Origin: Oscillospiraceae bacterium
GTDB taxonomy: Bacteria; Bacillota; Clostridia; Oscillospirales; Oscillospiraceae
Length of the DNA: 64,000 nt
Direction: 5' to 3'
NCBI GenBank assembly: GCA_902795045.1
Contig: CADBJU010000003.1
Coordinates: 62,001 to 126,000, forward strand
Position 1 is the first letter of the stretch, and each line of letters opens with the position of its first letter. A model generated the notes under the pieces. That model searched no databases and had not been told where the DNA came from. It worked only from the letters and a program-made list of their open reading frames with translations. The position numbers and the translations under genes were made by a program. Shown here in pieces: positions 35,010-44,087 of the stretch.

Positions 35010-36380
35010 TCAAATCTCCTCAAGCAAGCACCGCGCCGCGTGGACGCCGCTGGCGGAGGCGTGGGAGAGGGAGTGGGTCACGCCGGAGCAGTCGCCGATG
35101 ACGTAGAGGCCGGGGCAGCAGGTCTGGAGCTTCTCGTCGATCTCGACCTCCATGTTGTAGAACTTGACCTCCACACCGTAGAGAAGGGTGTCGTCGTTGG
35201 CGGTGCCGGGGGCGATCTTGTCGAGAGCGTAGATCATCTCAATGATGCCGTCGAGGATGCGCTTGGGGATGACGAGGCTCAGGTCCCCGGGGGTGGCGGC
35301 GAGGGTCGGGGTGACAAAACTTTCGCGGATGCGGGCTTCGGTGCTGCGCCGCCCGCGCACGAGGTCGCCGAAGCGCTGCACAATGACGCCGCCGCCGAGC
35401 ATGTTGGATAGGCGCGCGATGCTCTCGCCGTAGCCGTTGGAGTCTTTGAAGGGGATGGAGAAATGCTTGGATACCAGCAGGGCAAAGTTGGTGTTTTCGG
35501 TGTGCTTGCTCGGATCCTCATAGCTGTGGCCGTTGACGGTGACGATGCCGTTGGTGTTCTCGTTGACCACCACACCGTGGGGGTTCATGCAGAAGGTGCG
35601 CACCATGTCCTCAAACTTCTGGGTGCGGTAGATGATCTTGCTCTCGTAAAGCTCATCGGTCAGGTGGGCGAAGATCTCCGCCGGCAGCTCGACGCGCACG
35701 CCGATATCGACGCGGTTTGACATGGTGGGGATGCCGAGGGAGCCGCAGACCTTCTCCATCCACTTGCTGCCGCTGCGCCCGACGGACACCACGCACCTGC
35801 GGCAGGTGAAGCTGCCCTTCGAAGTCACGGCCTCAAAGCCGCCCTCGATCTTTCTGAGGTCGGTGACGGCAGTCTCGAAGTGAAAGTCCACTCGATCCTT
35901 GAGCTCGTTGTAGATGTTCTCCAGCACCACGTAGTTGATGTCCGTGCCGAGGTGCCTTACCTGGGCGTCAAGCAGGTGCAGGCCGTTTTCCAGGCACATG
36001 CGCTTGATTTTGGTGTTGGCGGTGGAATAGAGCTTTGTCCCCTCGCCCCCGTGGCGGAGGTTGATCTTATCCACGTACTGCATCAGTTCTATGGCCTGGG
36101 CCTTGCCGATATGCTCATAAAGCGTGCCGCCGAACTGGTTTGTGATGTTGTACTTGCCGTCGGAAAAGGCGCCCGCGCCTCCGAAGCCGCTCATGATGCT
36201 GCAGGTCTTGCAGCGGATGCAGGACTTGACCTTCTTGCCGTCGATGGGGCAGTGCCGCTTATCCAGGGGCTTGCCCAGCTCGAGTACGCCGATCTTCAGG
36301 CCGCGCTGCGCCCGTGCCAGCTCATAGGCGGTAAAGATGCCGCCGGGGCCCGCGCCCACGATAATGACATCGTAATCCAT
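35010..36380 (-). CDS. FAD-dependent oxidoreductase (COG2509-like)
   Basis: 456 aa. YDVIIVGAGPGGIFTAYELA is the dinucleotide-binding motif. A Cys-rich segment (CPIDGKKVKSCIRCKTC) and SGFGGAGAFSDGKYN follow, and the end has CCPGLYVIGDCSGVTHSLSH, the second FAD contact. This matches the NAD(P)/FAD-dependent dehydrogenase family COG2509, whose substrate is unknown. Start: ATG 36380 with AAGGAG at 8 nt, chosen over GTG 36389. Confidence 0.85.
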   Translation of the reverse strand: MDYDVIIVGAGPGGIFTAYELARAQRGLKIGVLELGKPLDKRHCPIDGKKVKSCIRCKTCSIMSGFGGAGAFSDGKYNITNQFGGTLYEHIGKAQAIELMQYVDKINLRHGGEGTKLYSTANTKIKRMCLENGLHLLDAQVRHLGTDINYVVLENIYNELKDRVDFHFETAVTDLRKIEGGFEAVTSKGSFTCRRCVVSVGRSGSKWMEKVCGSLGIPTMSNRVDIGVRVELPAEIFAHLTDELYESKIIYRTQKFEDMVRTFCMNPHGVVVNENTNGIVTVNGHSYEDPSKHTENTNFALLVSKHFSIPFKDSNGYGESIARLSNMLGGGVIVQRFGDLVRGRRSTEARIRESFVTPTLAATPGDLSLVIPKRILDGIIEMIYALDKIAPGTANDDTLLYGVEVKFYNMEVEIDEKLQTCCPGLYVIGDCSGVTHSLSHASASGVHAARCLLEEI

Positions 36381-36404
36381 GATGAACACTCCTTACTGTC
36401 AAAA

Positions 36405-36442
36405 AAAGAACCCTCATTTTCCCGGAAAAAGGGAAAATGAGG
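36405..36442 (-). terminator. Intrinsic terminator of the AEC transporter gene
   Basis: 12-bp stem (36412-36423 with 36431-36442) and a T-rich tract on the minus strand (TTCTTTTTTT). It lies between the AEC gene and the flavoprotein gene, so they are separate units. Confidence 0.82.
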
Positions 36443-36524
36443 CGATATGTCACATAGTTCCTCGGTGATAATACCACGATGAAGGAAGCGCTGTCAAGTA
36501 AAGGATGTATGAATAAAGCGCGGA

Positions 36525-37445
36525 TCACAGCACCCTTGTGCCAATGTAAACGATCAGCGGCAGAGTGGCGGCAAAGAACATCGTCGACATCAGCACGCTG
36601 TGGGCGGCAAGCTCCGGCTCGCAATCGCACTGGATGGCATAGATGGTGGTGAGGGTCGCGCAGGGGCAGGCCAGGTACACAAGCAGGCACAGCCGGGAGG
36701 CGGACTCCAGCGGCAGGACCGTCAGCACCAGCATGAAGGCAAGGGGGATAAGCAGGTTTCTGATCAGCGTGATGAGATAGGCGCGGCGCTCCTTTAAGAT
36801 GCTGGTGAGCTTGTTTTCCGACATCATGACGCCCACGATGATGAGCGACAGCGGGGAGATCATCGCGCCTGTGTTGGCGATCACCGTCTGTACCGGCGCC
36901 GGGAAATGAAGCCCCAGGGCCAGCATGACGGTCAGCAGAAGCGTGGAGACCGTCGGCGGGGTGACGAGGCTTTTGAAGGCAAACTTTTTGCGGGTGAACA
37001 TGGTGTACTGCCAGGTGAAAAACAGGATGTTGAACGCCAGCAGAAACACCGCGTTATATAAAATCGCCATCTCGCCGAACAGCGCCCTGCACAGCGGCAG
37101 GCCGAGGAAGGTGCAGTTGGGGTAGGTAAGGAGCGACGCGGTGGTGACCTTCACGGCGTAGGGCGTGCCGCGCAGCTTTTGTACCCACAGAGACGCCGCC
37201 GTGGTCAGCGCGAAGGTTCCGAGCACCAGCAGTACCAGAAGGCCCAGGGACCCGAGCTCCCGGCGGCTGACACTCTGGCTTGCGGCCGAGAGCACCGTGA
37301 AGGGCAGGATCAGGTCGCTGCAGATACGCGAGAGGTATTTGCGCTGCGGCGCGGTGACAAGCCCGGTCTTCCCGGCGGCAAAGCCGATGAGGACATAGAG
37401 CAGGATGACCAGGATCTGGCCGAAGACGATATCCATGGATGGCAT
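36525..37445 (-). CDS. AEC-family (auxin efflux carrier) transporter
   Basis: 306 aa, about 10 TM helices in two repeats. FGQILVILLYVLIGFAAGKT at the start and a late STMFFAATLPLIVYIG are typical of AEC proteins, which export or exchange small organic acids or amino acids. GGAGG lies 6 nt before ATG 37445. A hairpin (37488-37509) separates it from the upstream TPR gene. Confidence 0.88.
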   Translation of the reverse strand: MPSMDIVFGQILVILLYVLIGFAAGKTGLVTAPQRKYLSRICSDLILPFTVLSAASQSVSRRELGSLGLLVLLVLGTFALTTAASLWVQKLRGTPYAVKVTTASLLTYPNCTFLGLPLCRALFGEMAILYNAVFLLAFNILFFTWQYTMFTRKKFAFKSLVTPPTVSTLLLTVMLALGLHFPAPVQTVIANTGAMISPLSLIIVGVMMSENKLTSILKERRAYLITLIRNLLIPLAFMLVLTVLPLESASRLCLLVYLACPCATLTTIYAIQCDCEPELAAHSVLMSTMFFAATLPLIVYIGTRVL

Positions 37446-37487
37446 GGGAAACCTCCGCGGGCAGCCATGCTGCCCTGTGTACAGATT

Positions 37488-37509
37488 CCCCGCCGCAAAA
37501 GCGGCGGGG
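37488..37509 (-). terminator. GC-rich hairpin after the TPR-hybrid gene
   Basis: 9-bp perfect stem CCCCGCCGC / GCGGCGGGG with an AAAA loop, 10 bp after the TPR-hybrid stop. There is no real T-tract, so it may pause or protect the 3' end rather than terminate. Confidence 0.5.
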
Positions 37510-37518
37510 TGAGAATAC

Positions 37519-39249
37519 TTATTCCTCCGCGTCGGGGGCGTAGACGGGGCCGTTTTTGTAGAGCACCGTTACGGTGGTGGTGGCGCCGGGGGTGAGGAAG
37601 GTGGCGCGCTTTAAAAGGCCGTCGTCGTCATACTCAAAGCTCACGCGGCTGATCATGCTGCCCTCGTCGCTGTAGCGCTCCTGCTTTGAAAGCTTCTCCC
37701 CGTTATACTCGTTGAGCAGCGTGTAGCCCGAGCCGTCCTGGTTCTGCACGGCGATGAGGTTTCCATGCTCGTCATAGGCCGCGGAGCCGAGGTATTCGCC
37801 GGTGCGCGCGTCGCTCTCGATGCTGTAGTGGACACTGCCGTCGGGGTAGAAGTCATATTCGAAGCTGTTCGTGACGATGTCGCCCTGGCCGATATAGCCG
37901 CCGTAGGCGTCGTAGCGTTTGGTCACTTGGCTCTCCGTGACCGTGTAGCTGCCGTCCGTCTCATAGTCGTAGACGGACACCCGGTCGCTCATGCCGGGAT
38001 AGGCGGAAAACTGCTCCGTCTTCTCCTCGACCCGGCCGCAGCTGTCGTAGCGGTAGCTTGTGGTCAGGGGGCCGCCGCACTCGAGGTTGAGGCTTGCCTC
38101 CTCCGACAGGCAGCGGTTGAAGAAGTGGGCGGCGATCACGGCCGCGTCCCGGTAGCCGCCGAGGCTGCGGAACACCTCCCGCGCGTCGGCAAATGCCTCG
38201 TCCTTCAGGAGCTTCATGCCATTTTGGTACAAGGCCTCCTGAGCTTGCTCGGCGCTGTCCTGAAAGCTCCCGAGCTCCTTGTAGGCCTCGTAGGCATCGT
38301 CCCAGCGCTCGTTTTGAAAAAGTCTTGCCGCACGGTTGTAGGAGGCGATCTCGGCGTCGGCCTTTTTGGCCTTCGCGCTCATGGTGTTTGCATCCTTGTA
38401 GTGACCCACCTTGTCGAAGAGCACCGCCGCCATGGCGTAGTCGCCCTCGTTATACAGACGGTTTGCCTCGACATAGATCGCGTCACGCCGCTGCATGATC
38501 TTGTGCGCCCCGAAGACGATGCCCGCGACGAGCACCAGCGGGACGATCACCATGGCCACACGGCGCAGGAGCTTTCCGCGGGACTGGCGCTTTGCCTCGT
38601 CCAGGGCCGCCTGTACGGCCTCGCCGTTGAGGCGGAGGTTCTTGTTCTCCCGCAGCAGGTCCACGTTCAGGTACTTGGTGCAGTGCTCGAAGCTGTGGTC
38701 GCAGCGGTGGCAGCTCTCGCCCCGCCGGTTGATCTCCCCGCAGGCGCACAGCCACAGGTCCTGGGTCTCCAGCGGGACAAAGCGGCTCATGCTGCTGGTC
38801 TCGAGCCGGTACTGACGGATAAGCTCCGTATCGAACAGGCGCTGGTTCAGATCCGTCTGGTCCGGCAGGGGCTTCCAGGTCTGCGCCTCGCCGATATAGC
38901 GGCTGCCGTCACCGAAGGCGACCGAAAGAAGCTGCACCGAGAAAACGCGCACATTCGCGTCCGGCAGCAGCACGGCCTCCTTTGCGCCGAAGAAGCTGTC
39001 GCGTGCGGCGTTGACGCCCTCGTACACATGCTCCTCCCTGCACAGGACATCGCCCGCGCGGTTCGTGCCGATGACGAGCAGCTTTACGCTGTTGATGACC
39101 TTGTCCGAGATGCTGCGCAGCTTGAGCTGTGCCAGCACCTTGCCGGTCTGGTTGTCCATGAGCAGCGCGCCTGCCGCGATCACCAGCGGCGCGCCAGCGG
39201 TATAGAGATCCTCCGGCAGGGAAAAGAGCCGGGAATACCGTTCCGCCAT
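37519..39249 (-). CDS. Membrane protein with zinc ribbon, TM helix, TPR-like and YD/RHS-like repeats
   Basis: 576 aa. An N-terminal beta-rich domain (1 to about 165) precedes a zinc ribbon (LCACGEINRRGESCHRCDHS), a basic stretch and one TM helix (about 230-250). Then come TPR-like helices with repeated YNEGDYAMAAVLFDKVGHYK-type units (Y..A..F..LG.Y.DA), and finally beta-strands reading YRYDSCGRVEEKTE, YDEHGNLIAVQNQDGSGY and FEYDDDGLLKRATF, like YD/RHS repeats. It is probably anchored with the C-terminus outside. Function unknown. It is divergent from spoIIP. Confidence 0.72.
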   Translation of the reverse strand: MAERYSRLFSLPEDLYTAGAPLVIAAGALLMDNQTGKVLAQLKLRSISDKVINSVKLLVIGTNRAGDVLCREEHVYEGVNAARDSFFGAKEAVLLPDANVRVFSVQLLSVAFGDGSRYIGEAQTWKPLPDQTDLNQRLFDTELIRQYRLETSSMSRFVPLETQDLWLCACGEINRRGESCHRCDHSFEHCTKYLNVDLLRENKNLRLNGEAVQAALDEAKRQSRGKLLRRVAMVIVPLVLVAGIVFGAHKIMQRRDAIYVEANRLYNEGDYAMAAVLFDKVGHYKDANTMSAKAKKADAEIASYNRAARLFQNERWDDAYEAYKELGSFQDSAEQAQEALYQNGMKLLKDEAFADAREVFRSLGGYRDAAVIAAHFFNRCLSEEASLNLECGGPLTTSYRYDSCGRVEEKTEQFSAYPGMSDRVSVYDYETDGSYTVTESQVTKRYDAYGGYIGQGDIVTNSFEYDFYPDGSVHYSIESDARTGEYLGSAAYDEHGNLIAVQNQDGSGYTLLNEYNGEKLSKQERYSDEGSMISRVSFEYDDDGLLKRATFLTPGATTTVTVLYKNGPVYAPDAEE

Positions 39250-39453
39250 CGTTTGTGACCCCCTTTGTCAAACGCATTGGGTTACATAACTCTGCTGATT
39301 ATATCATCTTATCATGCCCAATTCAAGCCGGAGTTTCTGCAAAAGTGTGAATATTTCGGGAATAAATTCATCGTGCGGCCTGAAAATCCCCCGCATGTCC
39401 CGCTCCCCTGCCGCATAGACTGTACGGAATACGGCACGGCGGGAGGAGACGGA

Positions 39454-40470
39454 ATGAAGAGACTGGCACGGCGGCTTGCGCTACTGCTGACCCTGGCGGG
39501 GCTCTGCCTGATGACGGGCGGGGCCGACGGCAGGCTCGGGGCTTACCTGGTCGCAAGGCCGCAGGAGGAGCGCATGAAAAACGTCACCGTCCTCACCGCC
39601 GCCCCGGCCTATGCACCGACGGTGCCAAAGCGGCTCATGCAGGCGGTGGGCCTTGCCCCGCCGAAGGAGAGCTTCACCCCGCCGTCCCCGCCGATGCCCG
39701 AGCCGGATACGATCCTTGAGACGACCATTGAGGGCGGCATGCGCATCAAAAACGAGACCGGCTACTGGGTAGACGCGGCCGAGCTTCTGGCCGAAGGGCC
39801 GGGACTCACGCTGCCGCCGAACGAGCCGCAGATCCTCATCATCCACACCCACGCGAGCGAGGCCTACACCCAGTCGGGCGCAGACCGCTACACCCCCAGC
39901 GACACGAATCGGACCGAGGATACCCAGTTCAACGTCGTGCGCATCGGCGACGAGCTGACCGAGATCCTCACCGAGGCCGGGCTCGGCGTCATCCATGACC
40001 GCGGCATCTACGACTACCCCAGCTACACCGGCTCCTACAGCCGGGCGGGCACGGCCGTCGAGCAGTACCTGGAAAGCTGCCCCGGCATCCGGATCGTGCT
40101 GGACATCCATCGGGACGCCCTCGGCGCAAACGGGGTGGTGTACAAGACCATGGCCGAGGAGGACGGCTCCGCGGCAAGTCAGGTGATGCTGCTCGTCGGT
40201 ACGGACGAGAGCGGCCTTGAGCACCCCTATTGGCGCGGGAACCTGGCCTTCGCGCTCTATCTCCAGAACGCCGTCAACAGTGCCTACCCCACCCTCATGC
40301 GCCCGGTGGAGCTGGTGCCCCAGCGCTATAACCAGCAGCTCACGCCGGGTTCGCTCATTGTGGAGGTCGGCAGCAGCGGCAACACCCTGCGCGAGGCCCT
40401 CGCCGCCATCCGGCTTTTCGGTCGGGCGATCGCCCCGGCGCTTGCGGAGCTGGAAGAATACGGGCAGTGA
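39454..40470 (+). CDS. spoIIP: Stage II sporulation protein P (SpoIIP)
   Basis: 338 aa. An N-terminal TM/signal anchor (RLALLLTLAGLCLMTGG) is followed by a Pro-rich region and the SpoIIP amidase/endopeptidase domain: PQILIIHTHASEAYTQSG, RAGTAVEQYLESCPGIRIVL with DIHRDA, and GSLIVEVGSSGNTLREALAA. It degrades peptidoglycan during engulfment together with SpoIID and SpoIIM. Start: ATG 39454 with GGGAGGAG upstream; longer in-frame starts give an implausible leader. It indicates a spore-forming host. Its sigma-E promoter could not be assigned with confidence. Confidence 0.93.
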   Translation: MKRLARRLALLLTLAGLCLMTGGADGRLGAYLVARPQEERMKNVTVLTAAPAYAPTVPKRLMQAVGLAPPKESFTPPSPPMPEPDTILETTIEGGMRIKNETGYWVDAAELLAEGPGLTLPPNEPQILIIHTHASEAYTQSGADRYTPSDTNRTEDTQFNVVRIGDELTEILTEAGLGVIHDRGIYDYPSYTGSYSRAGTAVEQYLESCPGIRIVLDIHRDALGANGVVYKTMAEEDGSAASQVMLLVGTDESGLEHPYWRGNLAFALYLQNAVNSAYPTLMRPVELVPQRYNQQLTPGSLIVEVGSSGNTLREALAAIRLFGRAIAPALAELEEYGQ

Positions 40471-40476
40471 ATTTGC

Positions 40477-40506
40477 TTTACAAAGTATCAACGCCTATGG
40501 TATACT
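40477..40506 (+). promoter_or_regulatory. Promoter of the rubrerythrin gene
   Basis: TTTACA (40477-40482), 18-nt spacer, TATACT (40501-40506), 64 nt before the start codon. Confidence 0.68.
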
Positions 40507-40569
40507 GAAGCCCCACAAGGTAAGCAGTATAAGGCACAAATTACATATTTACAACAGGAGGAATTTTCC

Positions 40570-41136
40570 ATGAAGAAATGGGTATGTTCTGTATGCGGTT
40601 ACGTCCATGAGGGTGACACGCCCCCCGAGTTCTGCCCCATCTGCAAGGTCCCCGGTTCCAAGTTCGTCGAGCAGGCCGGTGAGATGAGCTGGGCCGCCGA
40701 GCATGTCGTCGGTGTCGGCAAGGTCTTCGGCGCCGATGTCCCCGAGGAAGTCAAGGAGGAGATCATCAAGGGCCTGCGCTCCAACTTTGAGGGCGAGTGC
40801 TCCGAGGTCGGCATGTATCTCGCCATGGCGCGCGTTGCCTACCGTGAAGGCTATCCCGAAATCGGCATGTACTGGGAGAAGGCCGGCCTTGAGGAGGCCG
40901 AGCACGCCGCCAAGTTTGCCGAGCTTCTGGGCGAGGTCGTCACCGACAGTACCAAGAAGAACCTGCAGATGCGCGTCGACGCCGAGAACGGTGCCACCGC
41001 CGGCAAGACCGATCTTGCCAAGCTCTGCAAGAAGTACAACCTCGACGCCCTGCACGACACCATCCATGAGATGGCCCGCGACGAGGCCCGCCACGGCAAA
41101 GCCTTCAAGGGCCTGCTGGAGAGATACTTTAAGTAA
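40570..41136 (+). CDS. Reverse rubrerythrin (peroxide reductase)
   Basis: 188 aa. The rubredoxin domain is at the N-terminus ([15 protein letters not shown] and CPICKVPGS), followed by the ferritin-like four-helix domain with iron ligands [23 protein letters not shown] and DEARHGKAF. This inverted order defines reverse rubrerythrins, which reduce H2O2 and O2 in anaerobes. Very strong C-ending codon use suggests high expression. The rubredoxin gene follows after an intervening repeat. Confidence 0.94.
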   Translation: MKKWVCSVCGYVHEGDTPPEFCPICKVPGSKFVEQAGEMSWAAEHVVGVGKVFGADVPEEVKEEIIKGLRSNFEGECSEVGMYLAMARVAYREGYPEIGMYWEKAGLEEAEHAAKFAELLGEVVTDSTKKNLQMRVDAENGATAGKTDLAKLCKKYNLDALHDTIHEMARDEARHGKAFKGLLERYFK

Positions 41137-41142
41137 TCCCTT

Positions 41143-41277
41143 GCCTCCCCCAGCCGCTTGCGGCGGTAAGGGGGAGGGGGACCGCTTTAGCGGTGGAAGG
41201 GGTCTGTGCGTTGACCGACAGACTCCCTCAGTCACCAGTGTGCGCACTGGTGCCAGCTCCCTCAGAGAGGGAGCCAA
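41143..41277. repeat. Dispersed hairpin repeat (CTCAGTCACC type), copy 2
   Basis: Stacked short hairpins including CAGCCGCTTGCGGCGG, GACCGCTTTAGCGGT, CACCAGTGTGCGCACTGGTG and CTCCCTCAGAGAGGGAG. It is the same family as 34891-35001. It lies between rubrerythrin and rubredoxin and is probably transcribed as part of their mRNA. Confidence 0.78.
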
Positions 41278-41298
41278 TAAAGAAAGGAGAAAACACCA

Positions 41299-41433
41299 AT
41301 GAAATACGTCTGCAATGTATGCGGCTGGGTCTATGATGAGGACGAGCAGGGCACCAAGTGGGAAGACCTGCCCGACGATTTCACCTGCGAGCTGTGCGGC
41401 GTCGGCAAGGACGAGTTCACCGCCGAGGAGTAA
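41299..41433 (+). CDS. Rubredoxin
   Basis: 44 aa, [20 protein letters not shown] then [16 protein letters not shown]: the two C-x2-C-G knuckles that hold one iron. AAAGGAG precedes ATG 41299. It carries electrons to rubrerythrin-type reductases, so its place 3' of reverse rubrerythrin makes functional sense. A clear terminator follows (41449-41478). Confidence 0.96.
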   Translation: MKYVCNVCGWVYDEDEQGTKWEDLPDDFTCELCGVGKDEFTAEE

Positions 41434-41448
41434 GAACACATAAGCACG

Positions 41449-41478
41449 AACGGGTCAGCTGCGGCTGGCCCGTTTTTT
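41449..41478 (+). terminator. Intrinsic terminator of the rubrerythrin-rubredoxin unit
   Basis: 9-bp stem CGGGTCAGC / GCTGGCCCG (one G-U pair) with a TGCG loop, then six T residues (41473-41478). Confidence 0.9.
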
Positions 41479-41512
41479 GTCGAAAAAGTAATTGTTAGCA
41501 GCCGCTAATCAC

Positions 41513-41540
41513 TTTACAAGGATCTTTTTGCTGATATAAT
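41513..41540 (+). promoter_or_regulatory. Promoter of feoAB
   Basis: TTTACA (41513-41518), 16-nt spacer, TATAAT (41535-41540) with an extended -10 TG. It lies 200 nt from the gene because the MITE at 41555-41722 sits between them. Confidence 0.7.
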
Positions 41541-41554
41541 AAAGGAGTTATTAT

Positions 41555-41722
41555 ATCATACCATTCCTTGATAAGAAGCTTTATTGGATTCCCGAGCAAA
41601 ATTTGTGTCAGACAAGGCGAAGCCCGCAGAGCATAATGGAGATATGTGGTCAAGGGCTTCAACGCAGTATGACGCGGATTTTGCCGGGAAGACGTAAAGA
41701 TTTCTATCAAGGGATGGTATCA
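41555..41722. mobile_element. MITE inserted in the feoAB leader
   Basis: About 168 bp with imperfect 22-nt terminal inverted repeats: left CATACCATTCCTTGATA (from 41557), right TATCAAGGGATGGTATCA (41705-41722), 18 of 22 positions pairing. The interior (GCGAAGCCCGCAGAGC, then GGTCAAGGGCTTCAACGC) is typical of short non-coding mobile elements of this family in gut Clostridia (from memory, not a search). No transposase. Confidence 0.72.
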
Positions 41723-41740
41723 GACAGAAAAGAGAACGAT

Positions 41741-44077
41741 ATGCAGCTGAACGAATTGAAGGCCGGACAGAGCGCCCGCGTTGTCAGCATCGGCGGCGAA
41801 GGGGCTTTGCGCCAGCATTTTCTTGACATGGGGCTGATCCCCGGCGTTGAGGTGACGATGGTCAAGCTCGCCCCCATGGGGGACCCGATGGAGCTGCGCC
41901 TGCACGGGTACGAGCTGACGCTGCGCCTTGCGGACGCCGAAAAGATCGGCATTGAGCGCATCGAGGCCGCCCCCGAAGAAGAGAGCGCGCAGGAAGGGCG
42001 CAGACCGTCCGCGCACCCCGGTCTCGGCGAGGAGGGCCGGTTCCACCCCAAGGGCTCCGGCGATCCCCTGCCGGAGGGCACCACGCTCACCTTCGCCCTG
42101 GTGGGCAACCAGAACAGCGGCAAGACCACGCTCTTCAACCAGCTCACCGGCTCCAACCAGCATGTGGGCAACTTCCCCGGCGTCACGGTCGACCGCAAGG
42201 ACGGCGTTATCCGGGGCCACGCGGACACCTCCATCACCGACCTGCCGGGCATCTACTCCATGTCCCCCTACTCGAGCGAGGAGCTGGTGTCCCGCGACTT
42301 TGTGATCCAGAGCAAACCAAAGGCCATCATCAACATCGTCGACGCGACCAACATCGAGCGCAATCTCTACCTCACCATGCAGCTTCTGGAGATGAACATA
42401 CCGACGGTGGTAGCCCTCAACATGATGGACGAGCTGACCGGCAACGGCGGCACCGTGGACGTAAACCGCATGGAGTCCATGCTGGGCGTGCCGGTGGTAC
42501 CCATCTCGGCGGCGAAGAACCACGGCGTGGACGAGCTGGTGCGCCACGCGATCCATGTGGCAAAATACCAGGAGCGGCCCCTGCGTCAGGACTTTTGCAG
42601 CTCCTCCGACCACGGCGGCGCGGTACACCGGGCGCTGCACGCGGTCAGCCACCTCATCGAGGACCACGCCGAGCGCACGGGGCTGCCGGTGCGCTTTGCA
42701 GCCTCCAAGGTCATCGAGGGAGACGAGAGCATCCTCCGGCAGCTTGAGCTTGACCAGAACGAGAAAGAAATGCTGGAGCACATCGTTTTGCAGATGGAGG
42801 CCGAGCGCGGTCTTGACCGCAGCGCCGCCATCGCGGACATGCGCTTTGAATACATCGGCAAGGTCTGTGACGCCTGTGTCATCAAGCCCCGCGAGAGCCG
42901 CGAGCACAGGCGCAGCCGGAAGCTGGACCGGGTGCTGACCGGCAAGTACACCGCCATCCCCTTCTTCATCGGCATCATGGGTCTGGTGTTCTTCCTGACC
43001 TTCTTCCTCATCGGGCCCTACTTCCAGGATCTGCTGGCGTCCGGCATCGAGGCCCTCGCCGGACTTGCCGGGCGGGCCATGGAGGCTGGGCATGTGAACC
43101 CCGCCATCCAGAGCCTGGTGCTCGACGGCATCTTCGAGGGCGTCGGCAGCGTGGTGAGCTTCCTGCCGCTCATTGTGATCCTGTTCTTCTTCCTGTCCCT
43201 GCTCGAGGACAGCGGCTATATCGCCCGCGTGGCCTTCGTGATGGACAAGCTCCTGCGACGCATCGGCCTTTCGGGGCGGAGCATCGTGCCCATGCTCATC
43301 GGCTTCGGCTGCACGGTGCCGGCGGTCATGTCCACGCGCACCCTGCCCTCGGACCGCGACCGGCACATGACCATCCTGCTGACCCCCTTCATGTCCTGCA
43401 CGGCGAAGCTGCCGATCTACAGCTTCTTTGTCGGCGCCTTCTTCCCGCGCAGAAGCTGGCTCATCATCACGGGCCTGTATCTGCTGGGCATCGTGGTCGG
43501 CATCCTGGTGGCGAAGCTTTATAAAACGACCCTCTTCAAGGGAGAGGCCGTCCCCTTCGTGATGGAGCTGCCCAACTACCGCCTGCCGAGTCCGAAAAAC
43601 GTCATGCTCCTTTTGTGGGAGAAAGCCAAAGACTTTCTGCAGCGTGCCTTCTCGGTGATCCTCATTGCCACGATCGTGGTGTGGTTCCTCCAGCGCTTCG
43701 ACTTCCGCTTCAACCTTGTCGCCAACTCCCAGGACAGCATCCTCGCGGCCGTGGCGGGGCTGCTGGCGCCGCTGTTTAAACCCGTGGGTCTCGGCGACTG
43801 GCGCATCGTCACCTCGCTCATCAGCGGCTTTATGGCCAAGGAGAGCGTGGTGTCCGTCATGCGCATCCTCTTTGCCCAGGGCGTGGAGAATGCGCTTACC
43901 CCGGTCGCGGCGGCGTCGCTTTTGGTGTTCAGCCTGCTGTATACCCCGTGTGTGGCGGCCATCGCCTCCATCAAGCGGGAGCTCGGCGGCAAATGGGCGG
44001 TGTATGTGGTGCTGTGGCAGTGCGCGGTCGCGTGGTGTGCTGCACTCATCGTGCGGCTCGTCGGCTCGCTGCTTTGA
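41741..44077 (+). CDS. feoB: Fe(II) transporter FeoAB fusion
   Basis: 778 aa. Residues 1 to about 75 are a FeoA/SH3-like domain (GEGALRQHFLDMGLIPGVEV). After a polar linker comes the FeoB G-domain: G1 VGNQNSGKTTLFNQLTG, switch NFPGVTVDRKDG, G3 DLPGIYSMSPYSSEE, G4 NMMD. The membrane part has the Gate motifs SGRSIVPMLIGFGCTVPAVM and SGFMAKESVVSVM. It imports ferrous iron using GTP. Start ATG 41741 gives a natural FeoA beginning (MQLNELKAGQ); in-frame sequence upstream is the MITE. Confidence 0.95.
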   Translation: MQLNELKAGQSARVVSIGGEGALRQHFLDMGLIPGVEVTMVKLAPMGDPMELRLHGYELTLRLADAEKIGIERIEAAPEEESAQEGRRPSAHPGLGEEGRFHPKGSGDPLPEGTTLTFALVGNQNSGKTTLFNQLTGSNQHVGNFPGVTVDRKDGVIRGHADTSITDLPGIYSMSPYSSEELVSRDFVIQSKPKAIINIVDATNIERNLYLTMQLLEMNIPTVVALNMMDELTGNGGTVDVNRMESMLGVPVVPISAAKNHGVDELVRHAIHVAKYQERPLRQDFCSSSDHGGAVHRALHAVSHLIEDHAERTGLPVRFAASKVIEGDESILRQLELDQNEKEMLEHIVLQMEAERGLDRSAAIADMRFEYIGKVCDACVIKPRESREHRRSRKLDRVLTGKYTAIPFFIGIMGLVFFLTFFLIGPYFQDLLASGIEALAGLAGRAMEAGHVNPAIQSLVLDGIFEGVGSVVSFLPLIVILFFFLSLLEDSGYIARVAFVMDKLLRRIGLSGRSIVPMLIGFGCTVPAVMSTRTLPSDRDRHMTILLTPFMSCTAKLPIYSFFVGAFFPRRSWLIITGLYLLGIVVGILVAKLYKTTLFKGEAVPFVMELPNYRLPSPKNVMLLLWEKAKDFLQRAFSVILIATIVVWFLQRFDFRFNLVANSQDSILAAVAGLLAPLFKPVGLGDWRIVTSLISGFMAKESVVSVMRILFAQGVENALTPVAAASLLVFSLLYTPCVAAIASIKRELGGKWAVYVVLWQCAVAWCAALIVRLVGSLL

Positions 44078-44087
44078 GGGAATTGCC

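Noticed and set aside
39250-39453. A sigma-E promoter for spoIIP.
   Set aside because: GAATATT occurs near 39353, but no convincing -10 at the right spacing could be assigned.
41603-41740. An N-terminal extension of FeoAB starting inside the MITE.
   Set aside because: FeoA begins naturally at ATG 41741. The upstream frame is translation of the mobile element.
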